Part shown: piece by piece, positions 45,181 to 57,180 of the stretch
Numbering within the stretch: position 1 is the stretch's first letter
How the letters are laid out: each line of letters starts with the position of its first letter
Assembly (NCBI GenBank): GCA_033239005.1
Contig: BSQZ01000061.1
Location: 2,625,501 to 2,689,500, forward strand
DNA from: Lamellibrachia satsuma
Lineage: Eukaryota; Annelida; Polychaeta; Sabellida; Siboglinidae
Length of the DNA: 64,000 nucleotides
Reading direction: 5' to 3'
The notes under the pieces: model-generated
The model's input: the letters and a program-made list of their open reading frames with translations, nothing else
Database searches by the model: none
What the model was told of the DNA's origin: nothing
Translations under genes and position numbers: made by a program

Positions 45181-48100
45181 TGCAGCGACCTTTATTGAAT
45201 CTTAAAAGCCAAAATGACCTGTGGTGGAAAATGCAATTAAGAAATTCATTAAGTCAAATGTCATCAATCACTGGGAGGTGTTTAGCCCAGGAGGTCAGTA
45301 ATGCACAACTCTGCTTATCCAAATGCTGGCTAGGTTGGTAACTTGATTTCCTCAGACATTAGATGACCACTGCTATTACTAATTCATTGCTGCAGCTGGT
45401 CACAGCTAACTTCTTGTTGCTAACTGTTTCACTTGCTTCAGAGACAAATCACCTTGAAAGGGATTACTTTCACTTTGTGACATTCAAAGAAAAGTAACAC
45501 TAGAGGTAAATAGGTGCTAGGACACTGGGACAAATAGGGAGTAGTGTCCTGATAGGTAGTTGGCCAGATTGTCAATGGGAACAGATAGGGAGTAGTGTCC
45601 TAGTAGGCAGTTGGCCAGATTGTCAATAGGGGCAGATATAGGGAGTAGTGTCCTGTTAGGCGGTCAGCATAGTTATGATTTGTAGTTTTTGTAATGAAAA
45701 TACATAAATATTTTATTAAACAAAAAAATCACACTTTGTGTGATACTACAATGTTAGTTTTGAAAACAATCCACAAAATTACCATGTGCCGTTTTTTTCA
45801 GAGATACTTGTGTCACTGATTGTCACTTCCTGTCCTGAGGGCACTCGTGATGTCATCCTCTCTGTTTTCTTTGAAGAACTCAAGAAAATCAATTCTTTGT
45901 ATAATCATCTGTTTTACACAAATCCAATGCATGCAAATTTGTTTTTTTTTACAAAGGTAGGACTGACAGGGTAGCCATTGTGATTATAATTGGATTGAAC
46001 ACTTTTTTGATGTCGGCTTAACACAACTAACTCGTTGTGCATTTTATTCAAACACTATTCAGAGATGATTATCTGCATATCTTGTTTTTCTGTTTGTTTA
46101 ATTTAATTGTGTCATGTTAAAAAATTGAATATAGCTTAATAAATAGAAAATTACAGAACACATTTAACATATGCAGTGTTTTGTGCTCATTCTAATAGCA
46201 TTCTAAATTCATCTCTATCATTGTTTGCTTTTTCGTAATAATTAACTTGTAAATTAAGATTTTTTGTAGCAAGTTTCATAGCTTTGGAATGTCCTCGAAT
46301 GTCAGTGTTGGTGAAAACAATATGTGACATCTGCTACAGGTAGTGGCCCGATGGCATTATGACGCTATAAAAACCATTAGCACCCCACCCCCCAAGAGAA
46401 ATTAGACTTGTCATTCGGGGAGTTATTTATTGCAGATTAAACTGCACCAATTGCAAAAAAACGGTGTTGTTGTCATAGCAACGGCAGAATAGTTGGTAGT
46501 CTTATTAGTTTATGCTTGATGCAGTATCATTGGGAATGTTTTATGTTGGTTTGCCATGGGTTCTTATTCATGATGGCATTATTACATACGTCTTCTGTCC
46601 AGCTTTACTGGGCAGACATGCGTAAATGTTATTGTGGTGTAAATACTGTGTGACGAATGCGATTGTGTGGAATCCTCTCAAATAGATTATATTTCCATTA
46701 TGTTATTCTTCAGATTGTTTATTTGTTATTTCTTGCACATTTTTTTCTATGAGGACGAAGATAAGATGAACTAAGATTAACCATCTTTTAAACAAAATTA
46801 TTTTCATATTGTAAAGGTGCTTAGATTTAGTACTGCTAGAAATAAATTAAAGGGACACAATAGTGGACCTTGGTAATGACCAGTGTAATGGGGCGGACAT
46901 TATGGTGCAATCAGCCTACTTTGGTTGGTACCAGTGTGTGGAAGAGAATGGGCTGTCAAATCTCTTCTGTCTCTACTACATGTCATTTAACAACCATTAC
47001 CTCTAGTATCCATCAAGGAGGCCCAGTGACAAAGCAGTATTGGCCTGATGATTTATTGAGACATTTGGATTGCATTATGTGTGATTGCTGTTAGTGTTAA
47101 GTGCAGGTGGCAACACAAGCTGCAGTATGCTTAGTTCCTTCAACTCACACAAACATTGAGCTGTTGTTCTTCAGTTTTCTGCCATCCTTGTTTTATCTCA
47201 CCTGTCACCTGTCATGTGTGTTATCTCACCTGTCACGTGTGTTTGTTTTGTCACGCACTATTCTTTTGGACGAATTCAACTTCTTACAAAAACACACACA
47301 CGCTGTAAACATTAGCAAATAATGCATGAACACACAAATCAATAACTTCTAACTGGCAATGTGAATGATATGACACATCTAGTCTTGCTCGTTAATTATG
47401 TTTTGTGTGACGCTTGGTGACTTTAGGGAATGCCTTCTGTGAATGTTGATTAAATTGTTGAGGATTACTGACAGTTGGTAAGATTAAGTACAGTACTTTT
47501 GACATTCTACAGCTGAGCCACATGGTGAGCTGTTACGGAACTACTGTTGTTTTAAATCGCTTAACCGGTCATGGCAGGACAATGTCATACAGTCCGACTT
47601 CGTGGGAAACAGTTATCAATGTTACACCATGGAGTTGTTAGAAAATACAACACTTTAACCTAATTATTAGAGATAAATGTTTATAAACATATTCTGCTGG
47701 TTATGATTGTATGACCTACATACGGTACACATGCACTGTGTCATGACATTGTTACATCAATATATTTTTCAATCTGGAAAATTTTAAATTGCTAATTTGG
47801 CAAGATGGACAAGGTGTTATGAGAATTAGTACACTTTCTATGAATTAGTAAATGTAAGAATTGGTAAATGTTGATAATCGTGAATGGCCCCGAGTTTGGT
47901 ACGTGAACAAATGTGAACATTATTATGATGTACAGTTATTTAAGATATGGTCAGTCATCTTTAAATATTTAGCATATATAGAAGCAATATAAAATGTTTG
48001 CACAATTACATCAGATTGTAAAGTTGAAGTCAGTTATTGCTTGAACAGTATTGGTCAAATGCCCATGCATCCAGGGAGTACAGGGCCTACAGGCACCTAC

Positions 48101-48540
48101 ATCCAGGGAGTACAGGCACCTGCAACATGGGCAGACGCAACCCAAGGTCATCTCTCCCAATTATTAGTGACATTAGCATAAGTATCAGAGCAAATCACAA
48201 TTGATGGGAAGTTAGCTGGGTGTTCAATTAAAGTGGACTTGTAATCTCTGGACCATACATGCATCATCCAGTGCTGGTATGTCTGTCTACTGCTCTCCAA
48301 GCCTCATCAATCATCTTCTCTGCCCACATCTTGTTGTTTTGGGTCCTCGGCTCTAAATGTTAGCAAACTGATCCTGTCACATTCGCATTGTTTGTGTCCA
48401 TTGTCCTGGAAGTTGTTTGTTTGTTTCTAGCGTCACCAGGGTATATTTGGACAGGTCAAATTGTTGTCATATGTACCCTGGATATGATGTATCCATGGTG
48501 ATTGACGTCATTCTTAAATATTGCCATAGACCAGCTTGAG
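45181..48540. other. Non-coding, nothing recognised
   Basis: About 3.4 kb. A ~55-base unit (AGATAGGGAGTAGTGTCCT) occurs three times at 45520-45660. A candidate frame at 46870-47094 has no family features. No element motif identified. Confidence 0.4.
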
Positions 48541-48650
48541 CAAATGTGCTTACATTGTTACAAATGTGCTTAAATTGTTACAAATGTGCTTACATTGTTA
48601 CAAATGTGCTTACATTGTTACACATGTGCTTACATTGTTACACATGTGTT
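48541..48650. repeat. 20-bp tandem repeat, about 5-6 copies
   Basis: The unit CAAATGTGCTTACATTGTTA repeats with single-base variants. Confidence 0.9.
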
Positions 48651-48824
48651 CGTATGTTGCTGTTATGAGTGTCCAATGCAGAGACAAGTTACTATGTGGA
48701 ATTTCTTGTTATTAAATTATATCAACATGAGTAATTTATTTTTGGGATGACCATTTCTTAAACTGGACAGATATGACCTTCCATCCATTTAATGGGAATC
48801 ACCATGTTTGATGATTTAACAAGA

Positions 48825-49772
48825 TTTAATAAGATTTAACAAGATTGCCATCCCAAACAACAAGTTCCAGATGGCAAGTGGACAAGGAAGCCATTGGCTT
48901 ATTGAGAGTCCAACAATTTTATCATCTATGTATTGCCCGCCCTTATCAGATATCTGTCAATTCTATTTTTAAACACATTCACACTACTAGCATTAACACA
49001 ATCCTTTGGCAGATTGTTCCATTCATTTATCACCCTCTGTGAGAAAGAGTACTTTCTTGTGTCCAAACTACACTGCTCCTGAACTAATGCTGCTTTGTGT
49101 CCTCTGGTTCTACTGCCTTCTTTAAATTTGAAGAACATATTCCTATCAATATCCTCATTTTCACTATTTTAAACACTTCTATTTGGTCTTCCCCTAGTAT
49201 CCTGGTCTGTAGTGTTGTCAAACCACACTCTAATAAGCAGCTTTCATAACTAAGGTATCTCAATTCTGGAAGAATTTTAATTGCTCTTTGTTGTATTCTT
49301 TCTAGCTTGTCTATGTCCTTCTTACGATATGGCCTCCATGCTTGAATACAATATTCCAAATTTGGTCTAACTATTGCTTTGTACAGGGGTACAATTAGCT
49401 GTTTCTCCTTATATGTGATAGTTCTCCTAATTAGCCCTAGAATTTGATTTCCTTTTGAAGCAGCAATCCCACATTGCTATGAAAGTTTTATGTCACCACT
49501 AAATATTACTCCTTTTCTTGTGTGGTTCTACCTAGTACAGCATCCCCCATTTTATATTCTTCGTCCATGTTTCCATGTCCTATGTGTATACATTTACACT
49601 TTCCAAAATTTAATAACATTTGCCATTTTTCTGACTATTTAACTAATTTATCTAGATCATCCTGTAAACTTTGTTTATCTGTATCATTTGCAACCTTCCT
49701 GAATAGTTTTGTGTCATCTGCAAATTTCAGTACTTTGCTAGATATGTCATCTTCCAAATCATTATATATGTG

Positions 49773-49820
<48 letters not shown>

Positions 49821-50440
49821 TGTATATTAAAAACAGTATAGGGCCTAATACTGATCCCTGTGGTACCCCACTCAGAACAGATTTCCAGTTTGAAATCTCA
49901 CCATCTACTATTACTCTGTCTTCTGTGTGTAAGTTACTTTTCTATCCAGTTGATTACATCATTGCCTATACCATGGGCTTTTAATTTAAGTAACAATCTT
50001 TGATGTGTCACTTTACCAAAAGTTTTCTGAAAATCTAAGTAGATAACATCCACTGGTGAGCCGTCATTACCCACTTTGTAATTTCTTCCAAATAACATAT
50101 TGGTTAGTTATGACCTTGCTTTTAGGAACCCATGTTGAAATGTATTTATTAGTTTATGTTTTACAAGGAATTCCACCGTGTGGTCTCTAATTAATGTTTT
50201 GAGTAATTTGCATACAACTGATGTTAAACTCCTCACTGGTCTGTAATGTTCTGAATTGTTCCTCGGTCCCTTCTTAAATAATAAAGACCAAAATGTTTAC
50301 TTCTTTCCATTCTGAAGGAACTATTCCTTCTTCTAGTGACAAGTTAAACACTTGTAAGTGGTGTACTAATTTGCTCTACAATTTCCTTAAGCAGTTTGGG
50401 TGGTATCCCATCAACTCCAAGTGATTTATTATTTTATTAT
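48825..50440 (-). mobile_element. Jockey-like LINE ORF2 remnant (minus strand)
   Basis: On the minus strand, from 50440 downward: RT fragments including the counterpart of GVPQGSVLGP near 49860, then MEYCIQAWRPYRKKDIDKLE (49359), RILGEDQIEVFKIVK (near 49180), SFSQRVINEWNNLPKDCVNA and NVFKNRID (near 49000), and the tail with GCCAATGGCTTCCTTGTCCA near 48900. Frameshifts and stops are present. A TG/CGTG microsatellite (49770-49821) has expanded inside it. Confidence 0.85.
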
Positions 50441-52234
50441 GATACAGTGAGCTTGAATTTAGGGAGTCATTTTGTGGTAAGATTATTTCATATACCTGGG
50501 TATTTTATGTGAATAGGGGACATGATATACCATGACAGTATCAATACAGAGGGTCTTTAGGCTCTGTGCTTGCTAGAGAAGCTGATAAACTGTTATTGAT
50601 TGTTATTGCATGCCTTTGTCTGAGTTCTGTTTACTTGTTTCTTGCCATTGAGTCAGTCCCAAGAGGGCTTAGTCTCAAGGAAAGGTATGTGATTATGAAA
50701 GAAATGGCTTAGATGGAACAATTTCAGAAGTGTCAGGAGAAATGTTTGAATTATTAGAAAGAGAAGACAATTTTACAATGCCTTCAATATATGCCTTCTG
50801 TAGATGTTGTGGGACGTTTTCTAAAGGACTTCAATTTGCTGCTGATTGTTGTTGATGTTGTTGATGTTCACCCTCACAAGTTGTTTACTCTGCCCTGTTC
50901 AGTAAGTCTGCTAACCAGGTGTCAGGTAATTTGTTTCTGCAATCAAAGAGGGCGGCCACAGTGAGTTGGTGCATAACCACTTCATACAAGCACAGTTGTT
51001 TACATGTCTCCTCTCTTCACTGTAGCCACCATCTGCCAGTGTTTTCCTGTCTGGTCCTGTCTGCTAGTTGAATACCTGTCATTCCTGGTGGCACACTAAA
51101 CTTAATTATATTGGGGAAGTGTATCAAGTATCTTGGCACTTACTGTTTCATATTGGCCTGGTCCCTTGCTTCCTGTCACATTTCATATTTACTTGACAAC
51201 CTGCTAAATTGGAAGCGCTGCCTAATTGACTTGATGTATGTGTTGCTGCGTATTCATCCTTTGCTTCTGTACCACTGTCAGCACGCTGAGACTATTTCTA
51301 ACAAGTAATCCAACGGGAGCAGTAAACCGACATTTTTATAGTTTCATGTTTTACTAAAATGAATATCAGCATGTTGGTCAGTGGTAATGATATGTTTGTA
51401 AGAATGTTGCTCAAGTTGGGAGAATATTATAATGTAGAGTTTCTTTTAGTCATAACTATGAAATTTGTAGTAGTTATGAAAGGAAATTCTATGTAATAGA
51501 TAATCTTATGCTTTTACAATGATGTGAGATTGGCATATTTCACTAGTTATTTGATCCTATATATGTAACTTATAATTAGTGTCTATTTATTCCTTACAAG
51601 CAATTTATTACTGCCTGTTGTATATTTTTATTGGCATGCTGTTTCGCTGTCATGCAAGTTTGCCATTTGTCAGACGTAGTTTATGACTGACTGACTACCT
51701 GTTGCATGCTCTAGACCCATACAGAATTGATCCTGATAATCGCCATTAGCATTGCACATGTAACCTAAGCAGTTACAGTATACATTGAAATCTGTTTGAG
51801 ACAGTATATGTTCCTAGTGATGATGTTTCATAGCGACTACTTTACATGAAGGTTGATAGTTTTATTACATAAATTATTTCATTATTATTTTGATAGTACA
51901 TTATACTGTAAAATGCTTGGTAATGTTATAATGTATACACTACTACGTAAGCCTAAAGCATGACCATGAACCAAGAGTTCTTCCTGCTATCCCGACTGGT
52001 ACATAATGCAATTTAAATGTGCTATTATTAAAGTAAATTAATTACTCCAACAGCAGTTGTTTTTAAGGTGTTAACAGATGTCAATGTGCAGGATTTGTAA
52101 ACGATACAGTCCATCAGTTTGTTTCTTTGTGTCCATCAGTAGCTTTTATAAGACATGATAATTTGCTGTCGCTTTGTGCAGTATATAGGTTTGGATTCTT
52201 TTATTGTCCATTTTGGCATTTTTGCACTTCTGCA
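50441..52234. other. Non-coding, nothing recognised
   Basis: AT-rich, no recognisable exon, RNA or element motif. Confidence 0.4.
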
Positions 52235-52515
52235 ATACTGAGGACAAATGGTGTCTCTGTAACTTGCGCAATTGCAGCACCACATCAACCACAGCCAATA
52301 ACAACAGAATGAAGACAAATGGTGTATGTGTAACTTAAAGAATCACAGCACCACAGCAACCACAGCCAATAACAACATACTGAGGACAAATGGTGTCTCT
52401 CTAACTTAAACAATCACAGCACCACAGCAACCATAACCAATAACAACAGAATGAGGACAAATTGTGTTTCTGTAATTTACACAATTACAGCACCACACCA
52501 GCCATAGCCAATAAC
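52235..52515. repeat. ~70-bp tandem repeat, four copies
   Basis: GAGGACAAATGGTGTCTCTG recurs near 52241, 52310, 52381 and 52452, each followed by an AATCACAGCACCACAGCAAC-type segment and CCAATAACAACA. Confidence 0.85.
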
Positions 52516-53795
52516 ATCTTGAATTGGAATTGTTCTAAGATGATTTAATCCAATAGATCTGTCATCATTGTCTTTCTGACCAAATTATCTGAGTTGCATT
52601 TAAAAATAAAACAGTACAACATTTGTAAGTTACGGACGGAGACACTAAAACGTCTTCATTTTGCTCTCCAGTATTGTGGAAGTGCACAGTAAAATTAGCA
52701 CTGCCATATCGAGATACACATTTTGATTTTCCTATATAATTTTCTAACTAATAACAACAATGACCAGGTCTGGCTGGACCTTGCAAGATTTGAAAAAACG
52801 TTTAACGTTAAAGTTGACAGTGCGAGGATAACATGTGACCATAACTGGGAAAACAGCAGGTTGCACTGTACCATCTAGTAATTAGTTATTAATTTACTTA
52901 GAATCAGAACACACGCAGCTGTGTTTGTTTTAAATATAATTGAGTTTTGATTACTACGTCACATGATATGTAGTGAGTGGTTCTAAAAAGGAAAATTATT
53001 AGGATCGTGTTCACATGTGATCAGCATGCCCTTTTCATGTTGTGATCAGGAGGTCCTTTTCATGCCATCAGTCTTATTAACAAATTGAGCGTCAATGAAC
53101 CAACAGTGGTCCATCAACAATTACCTGAACCAGAGCCTCTTGCCTTTCAAAGTCTGGTCTATGACTACCTTCAACTAAGAAGCAGTTAAAGTGGTGACTA
53201 ACTGAAATAAATTCGTAGTGATATTGACAGTAATAATAACAGCATCCCACCGGGGCACTATGTTCAGCGGCATCATAGATCATCGACTACTGTGTGGTTA
53301 TACTGACGCAGTCCAGCAGTGTGCTGTGGTCTTTCCACTGGTCATTTTCGTTTAAGTTTTTTTTTTGAAAGAAAGGACTTTTGCATGACCACACTGTACA
53401 TAATAATAAATTCCTTTATCTGCAGTAGAAGCATTTTAGTTGTCAGTAAGAAGACTCTGATGACATCAGATGAAACTAGATGACATCATATGATGTCAGA
53501 TGACACTAGATGATGTTATGTCAGTGCACCTGCTGTTGGAGCAATAGTCCAATCAGAGAGCATTGCCATAGCCAGATAATTGTTTATCATTATGAAGATA
53601 AAGCTGCTATCCCTCTGGGAGTGGTATTGTGGGAGATGGATACATCCAATGGCTTGGACACTAATTGTCTGGATGACAGAAATTTCAACAAATCATCATT
53701 ACAAAGTGCAGCTGAGTATTTACATGTCTGCTCTAAAAGCCTTTATCCTCAATCTTGTGGGTGCTTTGTCCAATGGTGCTCTGAATGTGACTGTG
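52516..53795. other. Non-coding, nothing recognised
   Basis: Includes a short GATGACATCAGATGA-type repeat at 53457-53516. No convincing exon. Confidence 0.4.
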
Positions 53796-54362
53796 ATTAC
53801 ATGTACTCTCTGAATGTGACTGTGATTACATGTACTCTCTGAATGTGACTGTGATTACATGTACTCTCTGAATGTGACTGTGATTACATGTACTCTCTGA
53901 ATGTGACTGTGATTACATGTACTCTCTGAATGTGACTGTGATTACATGTACTCTCTGAATGTGACTGTGATTACATGTACTCTCTGAATGTGACTGTGAT
54001 TACATGTACTCCCTGAATGTGACTGTGATTACATGTACTCTCTGAATGTGACTGTGATTACATGTACTCTCTGAAGGTGACTGTGATTACATGTACTCTC
54101 TGAAGGTGACTGTGATTACATGTACTCTCTGAATGTGACTGTGATTACATGTACTCCCTGAATGTGACTGTGATTACATGTACTCTCTGAATGTGACTGT
54201 GATTACATGTACTCTCTGAATGTGACTGTGATTACATGTACTCTCTGAATGTGACTGTGATTACATGTACTCCCTGAATGTGACTGTGATTACATGTACT
54301 CTCTGAATGTGACTGTGATTACATGTACTCTCTGAATGTGACTGTGATTACATGTACTCTCT
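53796..54362. repeat. 29-bp minisatellite, about 19-20 copies
   Basis: The unit CTCTGAATGTGACTGTGATT plus ACATGTACT repeats at 29 bases with few substitutions (ACTCCCTG, GAAGGTGA). It is very homogeneous and so probably recently expanded. It shares its period, but not its sequence, with the array at 42441. Confidence 0.95.
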
Positions 54363-54985
54363 GGTGCCTTTCCAAGTCCACCTGCTGGTCTAGTATAATG
54401 AAGCACCCCTCCCCCACATCTCTGCCCAGTGGACAGTGGGCTACACACCTCTAACATGTGACAGGTGACAATATACATACACCTCTGACCAATAACAATA
54501 CAACGGCAAATACAATACATAGCTGTCAAAGAACCACCCAGTTCTGAGTAAGTGTAATACAAAACTTGCAATGGTCGAGGACTGCATTACAAATGACCAT
54601 ATAAAGCACTATACCAACCAAAGACAGGTTTGCAATAAAAAAAAGATTTACAGAGAGACAAACATTTCTGAATGGAAGCTGGCAGACCAAGATTTTGATG
54701 ATGGTAAAAAATTAAACTACAATAAAGACCAAAGTAAGATCAGGCTCAAATCCAGATACAAGGCCTGTCCAGTGCACAGTATGGTGAAATAACTTGTGTT
54801 TTCACTTAATGAATTCAAGTCAGTGTTGCTCTTATTAATCATCAACATCAGCAAAACTGACCATTGCATGTCTGACCAATGCATACTCATCGGAACAAAC
54901 AGACACGGACACAGACCTCAAAATGACCACCTGTGCTTCGTATGTGGTTTGTTAAATGACTGTACACTCAATATGTGTGTTTCAG
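54363..54985 (+). other. Intron end before the long terminal exon
   Basis: No repeats. A 73-codon frame (54571-54792, Lys/Asp-rich) has no acceptor or donor that would fit the gene. The acceptor of the next exon is TGTGTGTTTCAG. Confidence 0.5.
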
Positions 54986-55510
54986 AACAACATACAGAAG
55001 GAGATCCAGAATGAGATTTGGAGCGCCGTTTCCAAGTGGCAGAGAGAAGCTGATGTTGCCAGCGACCACAGACATGCTCCAATGTTACTTCTTGACTCCA
55101 CAAACCATGACTCGGGCATCAGCAGCAGCACCAGTTGCAATGGATTTGGTTCTAGTCACCACAGCAAAGACACCAGAAGCACATCATGTTCTAGCCTTGA
55201 TAAACCATTCTCACTTGTTCCAAACAACAGCTGTGCAGTGTTGAGCACGTATTGTCCTAGCGACGGATCTGTCCATGAGAAGGAAGCTAGGATGGTGCGT
55301 AGTATCAGCAGCTGTAGCAACATGGAGGAAAGTGCCAGTAAGGAGACAGGGGAGACTGGGTGCTTGGCCAGGTGGGGCAGCAGTCTCAGTTTGACTGAGA
55401 ACAGATCATGGAGTCGCAGCAACCGCAACGACATGATGAAGTCCTTCAAGCCAGACAGAATCTCAAAGATATTCCTCAAAGGTGTCACAACAACAGAGGA
55501 GGTCATATGA
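54986..55510 (+). CDS. NEK9: Candidate long terminal exon of the NEK9-like gene, Ser-rich tail
   Basis: Acceptor TATGTGTGTTTCAG, then NNIQKEIQNEIWSAVSKWQR, a helical continuation of the coiled coil, then a Ser-rich, low-complexity region (DSGISSSTSCNGFGSSHHSK) and a basic end (KSFKPDRISKIFLKG) to TGA. It adds 174 residues in phase 0 after the exon ending at 25726. Linking it to the same gene across 29 kb is inference from phase, orientation and the coiled-coil continuation; it could be the last exon of another gene. Confidence 0.6.
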   Translation, partial: NNIQKEIQNEIWSAVSKWQREADVASDHRHAPMLLLDSTNHDSGISSSTSCNGFGSSHHSKDTRSTSCSSLDKPFSLVPNNSCAVLSTYCPSDGSVHEKEARMVRSISSCSNMEESASKETGETGCLARWGSSLSLTENRSWSRSNRNDMMKSFKPDRISKIFLKGVTTTEEVI

Positions 55511-55680
55511 TGAATGAGTCAGGAGGTCATATGATGAATGAGTCAGGAGGTCATATGATTAGTGGGTGGGTCAGGAGGTCATATGATTAGTGGGTGGGTC
55601 AGGAGGTCATATGATGGGTGGGTGGTTCAGGAGGTCATATGATGGGTGGGTGGGTCAGGAGGTCATATGATGGATGGGGG
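55490..55680. repeat. 24-bp array overlapping the stop codon
   Basis: GAGGAGGTCATATGATGAAT recurs six to seven times starting with the last codons and stop of the long exon (EEVI-TGA). Later units change ATGAATGAGTC to GGGTGGGTC. The array lies in the 3' UTR. Confidence 0.92.
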
Positions 55681-57180
55681 GTCCTTGTTTCACAGCCGTT
55701 ACATGTTGACTTTACTTTGTCACATCTCCACACAGATAAACATTGCTAGAATTTAAAACTGAGTGTAACTAGAATAATACGGAAGTTATGTGTTCGCTGG
55801 AACATCAGAATTTATTTGTGTTCAGTTATAATTTTAATGATGTGGTTGACCATAATTGCTGTTGTGTGGATAATGCAGATTATTGTGTATCTGAACACGT
55901 TCACATATAACCTTAAATGTGTAACATGTCAAATATTAAAAAAACCTTGTTTTTAGTCATTTTAGATTGTGTGGATACCACGGATTATTGTGTTTGCAAA
56001 GAAGTTTACATAAAATATAAGAAATGTAGAAGACGTTGTTTATAGCCATTGGATTGGTGGTATACTATGTTATTTTATTTATGAAACATAACCACATGAA
56101 GAACATTTCTACACACGTGTGGTAAAATTATTCATGTTGGAATTTGGAAATGTTGATTATTCTTACAGGAGATATGCAGGAATAAATGATGCATGGCATA
56201 AATCAAGTTATCATAATGCTATGTGCAATGAATGAGTGTATATCATTGTTCAGATTCCAAGTACAGTATTATGTATATAGTACTAGTCAGATTGTATATC
56301 CCAGATTTTAAACCTGATTTATGTTTCATCAATAATATTTTATTTTGTCACATATGAAGCTCAGTGTGTACATGTTTTCTGAAATGTGATGTAGTTATTA
56401 AATATAAATGTGTAGGTCACTGCACCACATGTTTACGCCACCTTTACCATGTCTGCCCTGTAAGAACATGACGGTGCTCTTTACAGTGTTGACCAGTCTG
56501 ACATCTTTAAGGTGTTGACCAGTCTGACATCTTTAAGGTGTTGACCAGTCTGACACTTTTAAGGTGTTGACCAGTCTGACAGCTTAAGCAGAAGGCCAGA
56601 GACATCAGTCAGGAAGTGGGCCTGTTCGCAGCCACTGTTATAATGCTGTTGAACATAATAATTATGCACCATGTCGTTGGTTGGATACGAGTCTATTAGG
56701 CTAACTTCTAACACACACACAAATGGACTTTCATTATTTTGGTTGTAGTGGAGTCAAAGCAATGAAATCAATTTTCATGTGTTAGAAGTTAGTTAATCAT
56801 AGACATAAATAGAACACCCGCTAGTATAGGGCGGGGGGGGGGTGATTAATGATGTAACTATATGGTTAATAGACACATCCATACAACCACGTGGTGCTGA
56901 TCTAAATGGACTTATATTGTTTTGAGTATTCAACGTCGATTTATTAATTAAATATTAGCATGAATGATAATGATTATGAAGCCGTAATACATGTGGTTAG
57001 CAGACGGCAAAGGATCGTTTATATAAGTATAAATATACTATGCGTATGGGGTTCCATTTAATCCTTACATTCCTATACATTAGGCCTAGATGTTTTCCTT
57101 GCAATTCGATTTCAGCTAATAAAAACTACTGGTCGGACTGAGAGAATACCGAGCACACGTGTTGACAGCCGGCGGCATTC
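55681..57180 (+). other. Probable 3' UTR and downstream region
   Basis: AT-rich sequence with AATAAATG at 56182 as one possible poly(A) signal. A ~26-base unit (GGTGTTGACCAGTCTGACAT) occurs four times at 56484-56585, and a G-run of about ten lies near 56832. No coding exon recognised. Confidence 0.45.

Noticed and set aside
54571..54792. 73-codon Lys/Asp-rich frame as an extra NEK9 exon
   Set aside because: No acceptor or donor in the right phase, and it ends in a stop before the long terminal exon.
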